Source: Lysinibacillus sp. ZYM-1
GTDB taxonomy: Bacteria > Bacillota > Bacilli > Bacillales_A > Planococcaceae
DNA: 64,000 nt
Assembly (NCBI RefSeq): GCF_001308875.1
Contig: NZ_KQ465113.1
Location: forward strand, 1 to 64,000
Reading direction: 5' to 3'
The notes below the pieces were generated by a model. It saw nothing but the letters and a program-made list of their open reading frames with translations, was not told where the DNA came from and searched no databases. Positions within the stretch are counted from its first letter, which is position 1. Each line of letters starts with the position of its first letter. Shown here piece by piece: positions 54,022 to 64,000 of this stretch. Made by a program: the position numbers and the translations under genes.

Positions 54022-54624
54022 ATGAAAAAAATTTTTACTTTATTAAGTCTTTTAGTTTTATTCAGCACTACTATTTCAGTTCCTTTTGCTAGTGCAAATG
54101 AAGAAGAGTTTCTGCACTCTACCAATGCTAGCCAAATGGAAGTAGACACACAAAGTGAGTATGATTTGAAAGCGCTCGAGATAATAAAAGAATTAGAAAC
54201 ATCAGATGAAGGTGTTATAGTAGAAGAATATCAAGCAGAAGAATTAGAAACATCAGATGAAGGTGTTATAGTAGAAGAATATCAAGCAGAAGAATATAAG
54301 ATAGATGAAGAAGTTGAGAAAGCTATAATTTTAAAAAAGGGTAAAAAGCCACCCAAAAAGGATCCATCTAAATCTGAACCTGTTTACAAGACAGATAAAG
54401 AAGCAACTACAGCTGCAAAGAAACTCGGTTATACTAAAATATCAGAGACATGTGGTAAAGCTGCAATTTTCAGAAACAAAAAAGGAAAACCTGAATATAT
54501 ATCTCGTGATATAGATGGTCATATTGGTGGAGCTTGGAAAGGTGGCTCTTCACCTAGTACTATCTGTTCAAAAGACACTAGGAGTGGTACATATGATAAA
54601 AACCTCACAAGGATTGGCGACTAA
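54022..54624 (+). CDS. secreted polymorphic-toxin-like protein (Ntox21-type C-terminus)
   Basis: 200 residues. A Sec signal peptide (about 1-25, ending ASA) is followed by an acidic region containing two identical 17-residue repeats (57-73, 74-90), a Lys-rich linker (KKGKKPPKKDPSK) and a C-terminal domain: AAKKLGYTKISETCGKAAIF, YISRDIDGHIGGAWKGG and RSGTYDKNLTRIGD. The D-D-x-H-x-GG-x-WK...GTYD-x-NL-x-RIGD pattern matches, from memory, the C-terminal toxin domain called Ntox21, a predicted RNase. The histidine often seen before the first G appears as Cys here. Probably exported; the next gene overlaps it. Confidence 0.65.
   Translation: MKKIFTLLSLLVLFSTTISVPFASANEEEFLHSTNASQMEVDTQSEYDLKALEIIKELETSDEGVIVEEYQAEELETSDEGVIVEEYQAEEYKIDEEVEKAIILKKGKKPPKKDPSKSEPVYKTDKEATTAAKKLGYTKISETCGKAAIFRNKKGKPEYISRDIDGHIGGAWKGGSSPSTICSKDTRSGTYDKNLTRIGD
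54190..54291 (+). repeat. perfect 51-bp tandem duplication within the toxin gene
   Basis: Bases 54190-54240 and 54241-54291 are identical. The unit is exactly 17 codons, so the frame is kept and residues ELETSDEGVIVEEYQAE occur twice. Lack of any difference suggests a recent duplication; it changes only the acidic linker. Confidence 0.95.
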
Positions 54625-55177
54625 ATCTATTCATACTAAGTCTGGGGTTCCCATTACTGAACCGTGGAGTTCTTCAATGTATTTTAATGCGTCAATGGAA
54701 AACCGTGTTCGATTCTTAACGGATTATTTTAAAGAAGTTCGAGTGGATGGGATTCGAAAGTTTATTAATGACCTCACACTGGATGATCCCACTGTTGATC
54801 TATTCATTTCTTTAGAATACGATAATAAAAAGAAATACATCTCTAATAACTTATCCAAGCGTATACGCTTAGTTAATTGGAAAGAATATAAACTTACAAG
54901 TGAAGAGTTTGATCTTTATGAAGGCTTTGGTAAGATTGCATTAATAAAAGATGTAGCAGTAAATGACACCATTTTATATACAATAGATGCGCTTCTCAAC
55001 AAAAATAAGTGTGCCTCTAATGCTGTATTTTTTATTGTCACGAGTAAGTATTTAGTTCATTTCGGAGCGAGTGGGGACGTAATTAATATACTTTCTACAG
55101 ATCCTATAAATATTAAAAACCTAAAAATGAATTATAAAGGTATTTTTGATACTTTTTATGATGAACCTTTAAGCTAA
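54593..55177 (+). CDS. candidate immunity protein for the overlapping toxin
   Basis: 194 residues without signal peptide, so cytoplasmic. The ATG lies within the toxin gene, 32 bases before its end, preceded by GGAGTGG; the open frame extends further upstream only as antisense of coding sense. A toxin gene overlapped by the next cytoplasmic protein gene is the standard layout of toxin-immunity pairs. The sequence (ENRVRFLTDYFKEVRVDGIRKFI; VFFIVTSKYLVHFGASGDVINIL) fits no immunity family I know. Confidence 0.6.
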   Translation: MIKTSQGLATKSIHTKSGVPITEPWSSSMYFNASMENRVRFLTDYFKEVRVDGIRKFINDLTLDDPTVDLFISLEYDNKKKYISNNLSKRIRLVNWKEYKLTSEEFDLYEGFGKIALIKDVAVNDTILYTIDALLNKNKCASNAVFFIVTSKYLVHFGASGDVINILSTDPINIKNLKMNYKGIFDTFYDEPLS

Positions 55178-55202
55178 CTTCAGTAATTAAATATGTAAAC
55201 GC

Positions 55203-55250
55203 AAAAAGCCCGTCATCACTGTGATTTGAACATTAATGACGGGCTTTGAT
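55203..55250. terminator. bidirectional intrinsic terminator
   Basis: AAAGCCCGTCAT pairs with ATGACGGGCTTT, flanked by A and T runs, between the convergent immunity and amidase genes. Confidence 0.87.
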
Positions 55251-55252
55251 TT

Positions 55253-55948
55253 TCATTTAACTTTACGTTCAATATAAATCAATGCATACTCCAATATTTT
55301 CTCTGTTGAATAATTATCAACATCAGTATGTGGCGATGTAAATGTACCATCCGCTACTGCTTTACGAATTAAATTACGCCCTTTGTCCTCCACAGTTGAT
55401 GATGTGGAAGGCTTCAGCATTTTACCGACCGCTTTTGCTAGTTGTCCTGCAATCGCTTGGCATATCTTCTCAAAGTCTCGCTTGTACATTGCAACATCTA
55501 CGCTATCATTTACAAAGCATACTTCAATCAAGTAACAAGGTTTATTCGTACCTTTTAGCAATCCTAAATCAGTACGAATTTTCACCCCACGATTCTGCAA
55601 TCCACTCGCATTACTAATCGCATCTGTAATAGCTGTAGCTGTATCAATATTTTTCCCACTATAAATAAGTGTCTCTGTGCCGATGCCTTTGTTGTGTGTG
55701 CCTGGAACTGAATTAAAGTGAATAGACACATCAATTTCTCGGCTCGATTTATTATGTTGTGCAATCAACCATTTGATGTTTGCTGCCTGCGATTTACTCA
55801 CGTTATCCTCAATGTAATTTGTAATAATACCTGCTGCACGTAAAATAGACGTTACACGCTTTGCTACGTTGATTGCTTCGGTTCCTTCGTCGATTAATCC
55901 CATAGCTCCAGTATTCTTTCCTCGATGTCCTGGGGAAACTGTAATCAT
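55253..55948 (-). CDS. N-acetylmuramoyl-L-alanine amidase (phage endolysin)
   Basis: 231 residues. The N-terminal Amidase_3 domain has the zinc ligands in SPGHRG, DEGTEA and SIHFNS and the catalytic Glu in LIEVCFVND. The C-terminal ~55 residues (GRNLIRKAVADGTFTSPHTDVDNYSTEKILEYALIYI) may bind the cell wall. There is no signal peptide, so export depends on the holin encoded immediately upstream, with which it overlaps by four bases. Confidence 0.9.
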   Translation of the reverse strand: MITVSPGHRGKNTGAMGLIDEGTEAINVAKRVTSILRAAGIITNYIEDNVSKSQAANIKWLIAQHNKSSREIDVSIHFNSVPGTHNKGIGTETLIYSGKNIDTATAITDAISNASGLQNRGVKIRTDLGLLKGTNKPCYLIEVCFVNDSVDVAMYKRDFEKICQAIAGQLAKAVGKMLKPSTSSTVEDKGRNLIRKAVADGTFTSPHTDVDNYSTEKILEYALIYIERKVK

Positions 55949-56364
55949 TTATTACCACCGTCCTTTTTATCATCGTTGTCCATTTGCAATTGCGTTAATG
56001 CATTGGTTAAAAATTTAGGTACTTTGATTCCGAGTTTACCTAGATTCTCAATCATCGAAATACCTTCCATGCCGATTAAAAACAATATCATAGCGTTACG
56101 CATGAAGTTGCCACTCTCTGTTGCTAAGTCCAATTGCACTGCTGCAATAACCATTAAAACCATTGCTGTTTTTTTAATCAAACCTTTAAATGCCTTTTTA
56201 CTTTCAACGTTTTTATGGATGAATCCAACCATGATGCCAAGAATATAATCAATTACCATGAAGATGATAAAAGCTTTGATTAGATGGTCAATGCCACCGA
56301 CAAGGTATGCTAACCATGCCATTGAGCCACCTACTAGTGACGTGTATAATGTATCTGTTTTCAT
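55945..56364 (-). CDS. phage holin (TcdE/Cph1-like)
   Basis: 139 residues with about four hydrophobic segments. FIIFMVIDYILGIMVGFIHKNVESKKAFKGLIKKTAMVLMVIAAVQLD and NAMILFLIGMEGISMIENLGKLGIKVPKFLTNAL are characteristic of the phage_holin_4 family. It forms membrane lesions that let the amidase reach the wall. GAAAAGGAAGG precedes the ATG. Confidence 0.9.
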   Translation of the reverse strand: MKTDTLYTSLVGGSMAWLAYLVGGIDHLIKAFIIFMVIDYILGIMVGFIHKNVESKKAFKGLIKKTAMVLMVIAAVQLDLATESGNFMRNAMILFLIGMEGISMIENLGKLGIKVPKFLTNALTQLQMDNDDKKDGGNK

Positions 56365-56387
56365 TTGACACCTTCCTTTTCTGCATA

Positions 56388-56421
56388 ATAAAAGCCCTCC
56401 ACAGATGATTGTGGAAGGCCT
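56388..56421 (-). terminator. probable intrinsic terminator before the lysis genes
   Basis: On the minus strand AGGCC, one mismatch and TCCACA pair with TGTGGA and GGCTTT, then TTATTAT. It separates the small tail-region genes from holin and amidase and resembles the hairpin at 53529. Confidence 0.6.
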
Positions 56422-56430
56422 ATAAAATAG

Positions 56431-56562
56431 TTATTCTACATCTTCTTTGACGATCTTCTTAAAAAATTCACTGAAAACCGTTTCTTGTTGTTCATTTCCA
56501 TCTGAAATAAGTTCGTGTGCTGTTACACCTTTTAAAATTGTGTCTTTTATTTGGTCGCTCAT
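56431..56562 (-). CDS. 43-residue phage protein, function unknown
   Basis: Starts MSDQIKDTILKGVTAHELIS and ends EFFKKIVKEDVE. GAGAGGTGA lies correctly before the ATG. It is located between the XkdX-like gene and the holin, where many Bacillus phages carry short unannotated proteins. No recognised family. Confidence 0.55.
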   Translation of the reverse strand: MSDQIKDTILKGVTAHELISDGNEQQETVFSEFFKKIVKEDVE

Positions 56563-56648
56563 GTTTTTCACCTCTCTTTGAAAAACATTATTATAATAAC
56601 GGACAAAATTATTAACAATTAATTTTAGACAATAAAAATAACGCTTGC

Positions 56649-56810
56649 TTATGCTTGCGTTTGCTGTGAGTCCATATTTGTTAATAATTGCGTATATTCT
56701 TCATCTTCCAACTGATTATTGGCGTAGAAGACATTTACCTTCTTTAACATGTCGTCATAGCTGTATCGGTTACGATCAATTAAAAATTTACATAAGTCAT
56801 ATACCTTCAT
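56649..56810 (-). CDS. XkdX-like phage protein
   Basis: 53 residues: MKVYDLCKFLIDRNRYSYDD followed by MLKKVNVFYANNQLEDEEYTQLL. Short length, the helix with a D-x-L-x-VFYANNQLxxEEY pattern and the position after a tail gene fit the XkdX family of Bacillus phages. The ATG shares a base with the stop of the upstream gene (TAATG). Confidence 0.7.
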   Translation of the reverse strand: MKVYDLCKFLIDRNRYSYDDMLKKVNVFYANNQLEDEEYTQLLTNMDSQQTQA

Positions 56811-57097
56811 TATAATTTTCCTCCCTCGATGCCCATTTCATTCATGGTAATTAAGTATTCTGTATTGATAAGCGTTTGAGCTTGCATTTCTTCGGCTGTT
56901 GGTGGTGGCTCAACTGGCGGTGGATTGTATTCAGCTGGCGGTGTAAATTCACCTGTTTTACTGTTGTAGTACCATCCTTCTTGAATATGATTTTTCCCAG
57001 TAATATCAACCAATTTAATATTTGGTGCAAAATCAGGTTTTTCATTAGCTTCAAAAATCCAATGTGCTTTGTTGTAAAGTATCAGTGCAAATTTCAT
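56810..57097 (-). CDS. phage tail-associated small protein (XkdW-like position)
   Basis: 95 residues: KFALILYNKAHWIFEANEKPDF, then GWYYNSKTGEFTPP, a Pro-rich linker and EEMQAQTLINTEYLITMNEMG. The W-Y-x-N-x-x-T-G-x-F-T-x-P segment and the Pro-rich region are common in proteins encoded after phage tail fibres. It starts a few bases after the tail gene stop behind GGGAGTG. Confidence 0.65.
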   Translation of the reverse strand: MKFALILYNKAHWIFEANEKPDFAPNIKLVDITGKNHIQEGWYYNSKTGEFTPPAEYNPPPVEPPPTAEEMQAQTLINTEYLITMNEMGIEGGKL

Positions 57098-57101
57098 TTA
57101 A

Positions 57102-57626
57102 TCACTCCCACCATTTCACAGTTAGTATGCCGTTACCACCGTCACCACCAAGCCCCCGGATGTCACCCACACCGCCAGCCCCTTTGCCGCCGATACCAAT
57201 TGTAACGTTGACTACGGTACCAGGTGTTACCGTGACAGGTTGGTCAATAACAAAATGACCACCACCGCCACCGTGGTAGATTGGGTTAGCACCACCGCCA
57301 CCAGAACAGTAAGCACCTTTACCGCCACCGCCACCACCACCGCTATAGTAGCCACTACTGCCACCCCAACCACCTGTGTTATCTTAGAACTGGCTGATGC
57401 CAGTAATAGACGCGTTACCCGTAGCACCACCAGCACCGCCAGGTAGCGTTAACAGCGTGCCGAAGCTTGTTGCGCCACCTGTCGCGCCTGTATGGTAAGT
57501 AGCAGTACCGCCAACATTACTATAGCCACCACCGCCACCACCTGCGCCACCACCTGTTAAATAAACCTCGGTTACGCCTGCAGGAACAACGAAAGTTCCG
57601 TTTGTGGTGAAAACTTTAGTTTTCAT
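57102..57626 (-). pseudogene. glycine-rich phage tail protein, truncated and split by an in-frame stop
   Basis: From 57626, [33 protein letters not shown] is the beta-rich/Gly-rich end typical of phage tail fibres. A TAA at 57384-57386 follows ITGISQF. The same frame then continues DNTGGWGGSSGYYSGGGGGG through IDQPVTVTPGTVVNVTIGIG to ILTVKWWE and a natural TGA at 57102. The sense frame also continues upstream of 57626 for at least 23 codons ([18 protein letters not shown]), so the gene has lost its 5' portion too. Confidence 0.8.
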
Positions 57627-57677
57627 AACTTTCCCAGCATCTTTATTTTCTATCTGTGTACCAATATTGCCTATGCC

Positions 57678-58730
57678 CTGTTTAAAGACGAGGCAAGGAA
57701 AACTTGGTATTTCAAATTACGGTATAAAGATATGTATGGCCGTAATAAACAGAAAATGCAACGAGGTTTTAAAACAAGTAGAGAAGCAAAAAAAGCCGAA
57801 GCTGAATTTATAACAAGTATAGACAACATGTTTTCGGACCAAGTTACCATCCAAGAAGTTTTCGAACACAACATCAAACATAAAGCTCTTAAAGAGAAAA
57901 CTATTACAAGACGAACAAACGAATATAATTTACACATTAAACCATTTTTCGGACATATTAAAATTAAAGACCTAAACACGAATCACTTTTTAGAATTTAA
58001 AACTTATCTAGAGAAACACTTCACTTCACTGAATAGTGCAAGAACCGTTTACAGCAATTTAAAAGTAATTGTAAATCACGCCATAAAATTTTTTGGTCTT
58101 CGAGTTGATCCCAGTATTTCTATTGATCCTATTAAGCGAATCAAGCCTGAAATAGAGATAATAAAACTTGCTGAGTTTAAAGAAAGAGTGAATCATGAAG
58201 CATTAGATTTACACTATTATCGACAAATGACAATGCTAATCTTTTTTACAGGTCTTAGAGTAGGTGAAGCTTTAGCGCTTCAATGGCAGTTTGTTGACTT
58301 AGAAAAGAATCAGATTTATATAAAGCACACTTGGGATTTTAATAAGAAAAAATTAGGACGACCTAAAACAGAGGCAAGCGAAGCATTTGTTCCTTTACCA
58401 AAATTCATAACAAAATTATTAGTTCAAATGAAAAAAGAATCCGAAGAAAAAATCTACGGATTCAAAGAAAATAACAATGAGTATTTTGTGTTTGGAGGGC
58501 TAGCTCCATACCACTATAGTCATTACCATAAAAAATATAAACAAGCTTTTCCTGAGTTGCGTATACATGACTTACGGCATAGTTACGCTGCACATTTAAT
58601 CAACAAGAAAGTAGATATTTATTTAGTAAAAGAATTAATGCGTCACGATGATATTAAGCAAACCTCAAATACCTACGGCCATTTATATGTTGAACGTAAA
58701 CATGAAGCTATGCATGTTTTCGATGATTAA
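57678..58730 (+). CDS. int: tyrosine recombinase (phage integrase), 5' end probably damaged
   Basis: Catalyses integration at the sufB site. The C-terminal catalytic domain is complete: [13 protein letters not shown] (first Arg), then [12 protein letters not shown] (H-x-x-R), [17 protein letters not shown] (His and nucleophile Tyr). The core-binding domain and an N-terminal arm domain ([31 protein letters not shown]) precede it. The first in-frame ATG is at 57732, inside the arm domain. ATG CCC at 57673 would be the expected start, but the following frame is off by one base and no ribosome binding site is visible. Confidence 0.85.
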   Translation: MFKDEARKTWYFKLRYKDMYGRNKQKMQRGFKTSREAKKAEAEFITSIDNMFSDQVTIQEVFEHNIKHKALKEKTITRRTNEYNLHIKPFFGHIKIKDLNTNHFLEFKTYLEKHFTSLNSARTVYSNLKVIVNHAIKFFGLRVDPSISIDPIKRIKPEIEIIKLAEFKERVNHEALDLHYYRQMTMLIFFTGLRVGEALALQWQFVDLEKNQIYIKHTWDFNKKKLGRPKTEASEAFVPLPKFITKLLVQMKKESEEKIYGFKENNNEYFVFGGLAPYHYSHYHKKYKQAFPELRIHDLRHSYAAHLINKKVDIYLVKELMRHDDIKQTSNTYGHLYVERKHEAMHVFDD

Positions 58731-58733
58731 AGT

Positions 58734-58752
58734 GGTATCAAAATGGTATCAC
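58734..58752. repeat. right copy of the paired GGTATC repeat (possible integrase arm site)
   Basis: GGTATCAAAATGGTATCAC matches the left copy with a one-base gap. A third, inverted unit (AGATACCACT) follows at 58761-58770, making an 11-bp hairpin AAAGTGGTATC/GATACCACTTT right after the integrase stop. It lies about 60 bp inside the right core repeat. Confidence 0.65.
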
Positions 58753-58799
58753 ACTATTATAGATACCACTTTAAAACATTGATATATCAACAACTACGC

Positions 58800-60197
58800 T
58801 TATCCAATACTACCTTCCATCTCGAATTTAATGAGACGGTTCATTTCTACTGCGTATTCCATTGGTAATTCTTTTGTGAATGGCTCGATGAAGCCCATTA
58901 CGATCATTTCTGTCGCTTCTTCTTCAGAGATTCCACGAGACATTAAATAGAATAATTGTTCTTCAGACACTTTTGAAACTTTCGCTTCATGCTCTAAAGA
59001 AACATTATCATTAAGGATTTCGTTGTATGGAATTGTATCAGAAGTCGATTGGTTATCCATAATCAACGTATCACATTCAATGTTGGCACGTGCACCGCTA
59101 GCTTTCGGACCGAAACGAACTTGTCCCATATACGTAACTTTACCACCTTGTTTAGCAATCGATTTAGAAACGATTGTAGAAGATGTGTTTGGTGCCATAT
59201 GAATCATTTTTGCGCCAGCATGTTGATGTTGACCTTTACCTGCTAATGCAATGGATAATGTCATACCACGAGCACCTTCACCTTTTAAGATACATGCTGG
59301 GTATTTCATTGTTAATTTAGAACCAATGTTACCATCAATCCATTCCATTGTACCATTTTCTTCAACAACTGTTCGTTTCGTTACAAGATTGTATACGTTG
59401 TTTGCCCAGTTTTGAATCGTTGTATAACGGCAATAAGCATCTTTACCGACAATAATTTCTACAACTGCTGAGTGTAAAGAGTTTGTTGTGTAAACAGGAG
59501 CTGTACAACCTTCAACATAGTGTACGTGCGCGCCTTCATCCACAATAATTAGCGTACGTTCGAATTGGCCCATATTTTCAGAGTTAATGCGGAAGTAAGC
59601 TTGTAACGGTGTTTCTACTTTTACACCTGGTGGTACATAGATAAATGATCCACCTGACCATACAGCTGAGTTTAAAGCAGCAAATTTATTGTCCGTGTAA
59701 GGAATCACTTTGCCCCAATATTTTTTGAAAATATCTTCGTTTTCACGTAATGCAGAGTCAGTATCTTTAAACACAATACCAAGATCTTCAAGGTCTTTTT
59801 TCATGTTGTGATAAACTACCTCAGATTCATATTGTGCTGATACACCTGCAAGATATTTTTGTTCTGCTTCTGGAATACCTAATTTGTCAAAAGTAGCTTT
59901 AATCTCATCAGGTACTTCATCCCATGATTTTTGTGTAGCTTCTGATGGTTTTACATAGTACGTAATTTCATCAAAATCTAAATCTCCAAGATCGCCACCC
60001 CATTGTGGCATTGGTTTTGTATAAAATGTTTCAAGTGCTTTTAAGCGGTACTCAAGCATCCACTCTGGCTCTTGTTTCATATTTGAAATTTCACGAACGA
60101 TTTCTTCAGTTAAACCACGTTTTGAACGGAAAATTGATACGTCCTTGTCATGGAATCCGTATTTGTAATCGCCGATATCAGGCATTTTTTTAGCCAT
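58800..60197 (-). CDS. sufB: Fe-S cluster assembly scaffold SufB
   Basis: 465 residues; forms the SufBC2D complex on which clusters are built with sulfur from SufS/SufU. Family segments [73 protein letters not shown] and [23 protein letters not shown] are intact. The final codons, from about 58812 leftward, are supplied by the integrated element and still encode EMEGSIG. GGAGGAGAAAAG precedes the ATG. Confidence 0.96.
   Translation of the reverse strand: MAKKMPDIGDYKYGFHDKDVSIFRSKRGLTEEIVREISNMKQEPEWMLEYRLKALETFYTKPMPQWGGDLGDLDFDEITYYVKPSEATQKSWDEVPDEIKATFDKLGIPEAEQKYLAGVSAQYESEVVYHNMKKDLEDLGIVFKDTDSALRENEDIFKKYWGKVIPYTDNKFAALNSAVWSGGSFIYVPPGVKVETPLQAYFRINSENMGQFERTLIIVDEGAHVHYVEGCTAPVYTTNSLHSAVVEIIVGKDAYCRYTTIQNWANNVYNLVTKRTVVEENGTMEWIDGNIGSKLTMKYPACILKGEGARGMTLSIALAGKGQHQHAGAKMIHMAPNTSSTIVSKSIAKQGGKVTYMGQVRFGPKASGARANIECDTLIMDNQSTSDTIPYNEILNDNVSLEHEAKVSKVSEEQLFYLMSRGISEEEATEMIVMGFIEPFTKELPMEYAVEMNRLIKFEMEGSIG
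58812..58825. repeat. right attachment core (attR) inside sufB
   Basis: ACCTTCCATCTCGA, identical to 51343-51356. To its right is native sufB sequence; to its left is element DNA that completes the reading frame. Direct orientation of the two cores is as expected for integrase-mediated insertion. Confidence 0.85.
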
Positions 60198-60295
60198 CTT
60201 TTCTCCTCCGTTCGTTGAGATGTATTATTCGGGTATCCACCCCTTGCTTGAATGAAAGCTAAGCCGTTTTCACCCAAGCAACAAGGATGAAAGAT

Positions 60296-63247
<2,952 letters not shown>

Positions 63248-63265
63248 GCTAGTTCGTCCTCCCTC

Positions 63266-64000
63266 TTATGCTTCTTGTTCTTCTGTTTCTTCTTCAATAC
63301 CTAATTCTTTTTTGATCCAGTCATAACCTTCTGCTTCTAAGCGTTGTGCAAGCTCTGCACCACCTGATTTCACAACACGTCCTTGCATCATTACGTGTAC
63401 ATGATCAGGTGTAATGTAGTTAAGAAGACGTTGATAGTGCGTAATCATTAAGCAGCCAAAGCCTTCGCCGCGCATTGCGTTGATTCCTTTTGATACTACT
63501 TTAAGCGCATCAATATCAAGACCAGAGTCAATTTCGTCTAAAATTGCGATCGTTGGTTTAATCATCATTAATTGAAGAATTTCATTACGTTTTTTCTCAC
63601 CGCCAGAGAAACCTTCATTTAAATAACGTTGAGCCATATCTTCGTTCATTTCTAGGAATTCCATGTTTTTATCCAGTTCACGGATAAATTTCATTAATGA
63701 AATTTCATCGCCTTCTTCACGACGAGCATTAATAGCTGAACGTAAGAAATCAGCATTTGTTACTCCAGCAATTTCTGATGGATATTGCATAGCTAGGAAT
63801 AAACCAGCTTGAGCACGCTCGTCTACTTCCATTTCAAGTACATCTTCGCCGTCAAGCTCAACAGTACCTGAAGTTACTTCATATTTAGGATGACCCATAA
63901 TAGCAGAAGCTAGTGTCGATTTACCAGTTCCGTTTGGTCCCATGATTGCATGAATTTCATTTGTATTAATAGTAAGATTTACGCCTTTTAAAATCTCTTT
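63266..64000 (-). CDS. sufC: Fe-S assembly ATPase SufC (5' end outside the window)
   Basis: The visible part starts in frame at the window edge (KEILKGVNLTINTNEIHAIM) and runs to a stop at 63266. Walker A is GPNGTGKST, the ABC signature is FSGGEKKRNEILQ and Walker B is IAILDEIDSGLDIDALK. It hydrolyses ATP to drive cluster assembly on SufB/SufD. The true start and operon promoter lie to the right of the window. Confidence 0.95.
   Translation of the reverse strand, partial: KEILKGVNLTINTNEIHAIMGPNGTGKSTLASAIMGHPKYEVTSGTVELDGEDVLEMEVDERAQAGLFLAMQYPSEIAGVTNADFLRSAINARREEGDEISLMKFIRELDKNMEFLEMNEDMAQRYLNEGFSGGEKKRNEILQLMMIKPTIAILDEIDSGLDIDALKVVSKGINAMRGEGFGCLMITHYQRLLNYITPDHVHVMMQGRVVKSGGAELAQRLEAEGYDWIKKELGIEEETEEQEA

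Larger units (their letters stand above)
51343..58825. mobile_element. 7.5-kb prophage-derived integrative element in sufB
   Basis: Bounded by 14-bp direct repeats of the sufB 3' end, with a tyrosine integrase at the right end, two divergent regulators at the left, and phage lysis and tail genes plus a toxin cargo in between. No capsid, portal, terminase or replication helicase genes are present, so it cannot form virions by itself. The tail gene is interrupted and the integrase start looks damaged. I interpret it as a prophage that has lost most of its middle, or a small satellite-like element. Confidence 0.85.

Noticed and set aside
54515-54592. Upstream 26-codon extension of the immunity gene inside the toxin gene
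   Set aside because: The extension is the shifted frame of the toxin coding region; the ATG at 54593 has its own ribosome binding site and gives a sensible N-terminus.
57110-57600. CRISPR-like or microsatellite array of ACCACC/GCCACC units
   Set aside because: The periodicity follows glycine codons of the minus-strand tail protein; there are no constant repeats with unique spacers.

Overview
The window reads as a chromosomal segment of a low-GC, endospore-forming Firmicute close to Lysinibacillus (Bacillales). Basis: strong AGGAGG-type ribosome binding sites, A/T-rich intergenic DNA with many intrinsic terminators, the sporulation gene yunB, and gene order following the Bacillus subtilis yui, yut-yun and suf regions. 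The genus is my inference; there is no rRNA gene to confirm it.

Layout. 0-5.3 kb: a CorA-like membrane protein, cyclophilin PpiB with a small membrane protein, a class A penicillin-binding protein and a YufK-like membrane protein. 5.4-11.3 kb: a complete mrpABCDEFG Na+/H+ antiporter operon. 11.3-24.9 kb: a sulfate assimilation island in three transcription units, cysH-cysP-sat-cysC, the divergent sulfate ABC transporter sbp-cysT-cysW-cysA, and sumT-sirB-yezD-cysJ-cysI. Together they import sulfate, activate it, reduce it to sulfite and sulfide, and make siroheme. 25-33 kb: pepA, yuiD, yuiB, a CstA-type transporter and its LytS/LytTR two-component system, and a Nudix hydrolase. 33-37 kb: a patchy accessory stretch with small genes, two eroded gene fragments and a frameshifted acetyltransferase. 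37-50 kb: conserved yut/yun genes for Fe-S handling, lipoate synthesis, phosphatases and HD-GYP signalling. 50-51.2 kb: a Fur-box-controlled siderophore-binding lipoprotein. 51.34-58.83 kb: a 7.5-kb prophage-derived integrative element. 58.8-64 kb: sufB, sufU, sufS, sufD and part of sufC.

Four points stand out. (1) All three sulfur units begin with a promoter, a small hairpin of shared design and an overlapping intrinsic terminator; this looks like a common antitermination system that I cannot match to a known riboswitch or RNA-binding regulator. (2) The element has inserted into the 3' end of sufB. It supplies a replacement end encoding the same last seven residues, while the original end and the original suf terminator now lie 7.5 kb away. 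(3) The element carries a secreted protein with a polymorphic-toxin-like C-terminus, overlapped by a likely immunity gene, beside a holin/endolysin cassette. Its tail gene has an in-frame stop and its integrase start appears damaged, so it is probably a deletion remnant. (4) Two near-perfect Rex operators overlap the predicted promoter of the type II NADH dehydrogenase-like gene yutJ, suggesting NADH/NAD+ control.

Several real small genes (yezD, an XkdX-like phage gene and two 43-codon genes) are easy to miss because of their length and are included. No rRNA, tRNA, CRISPR array or intact insertion sequence was found.
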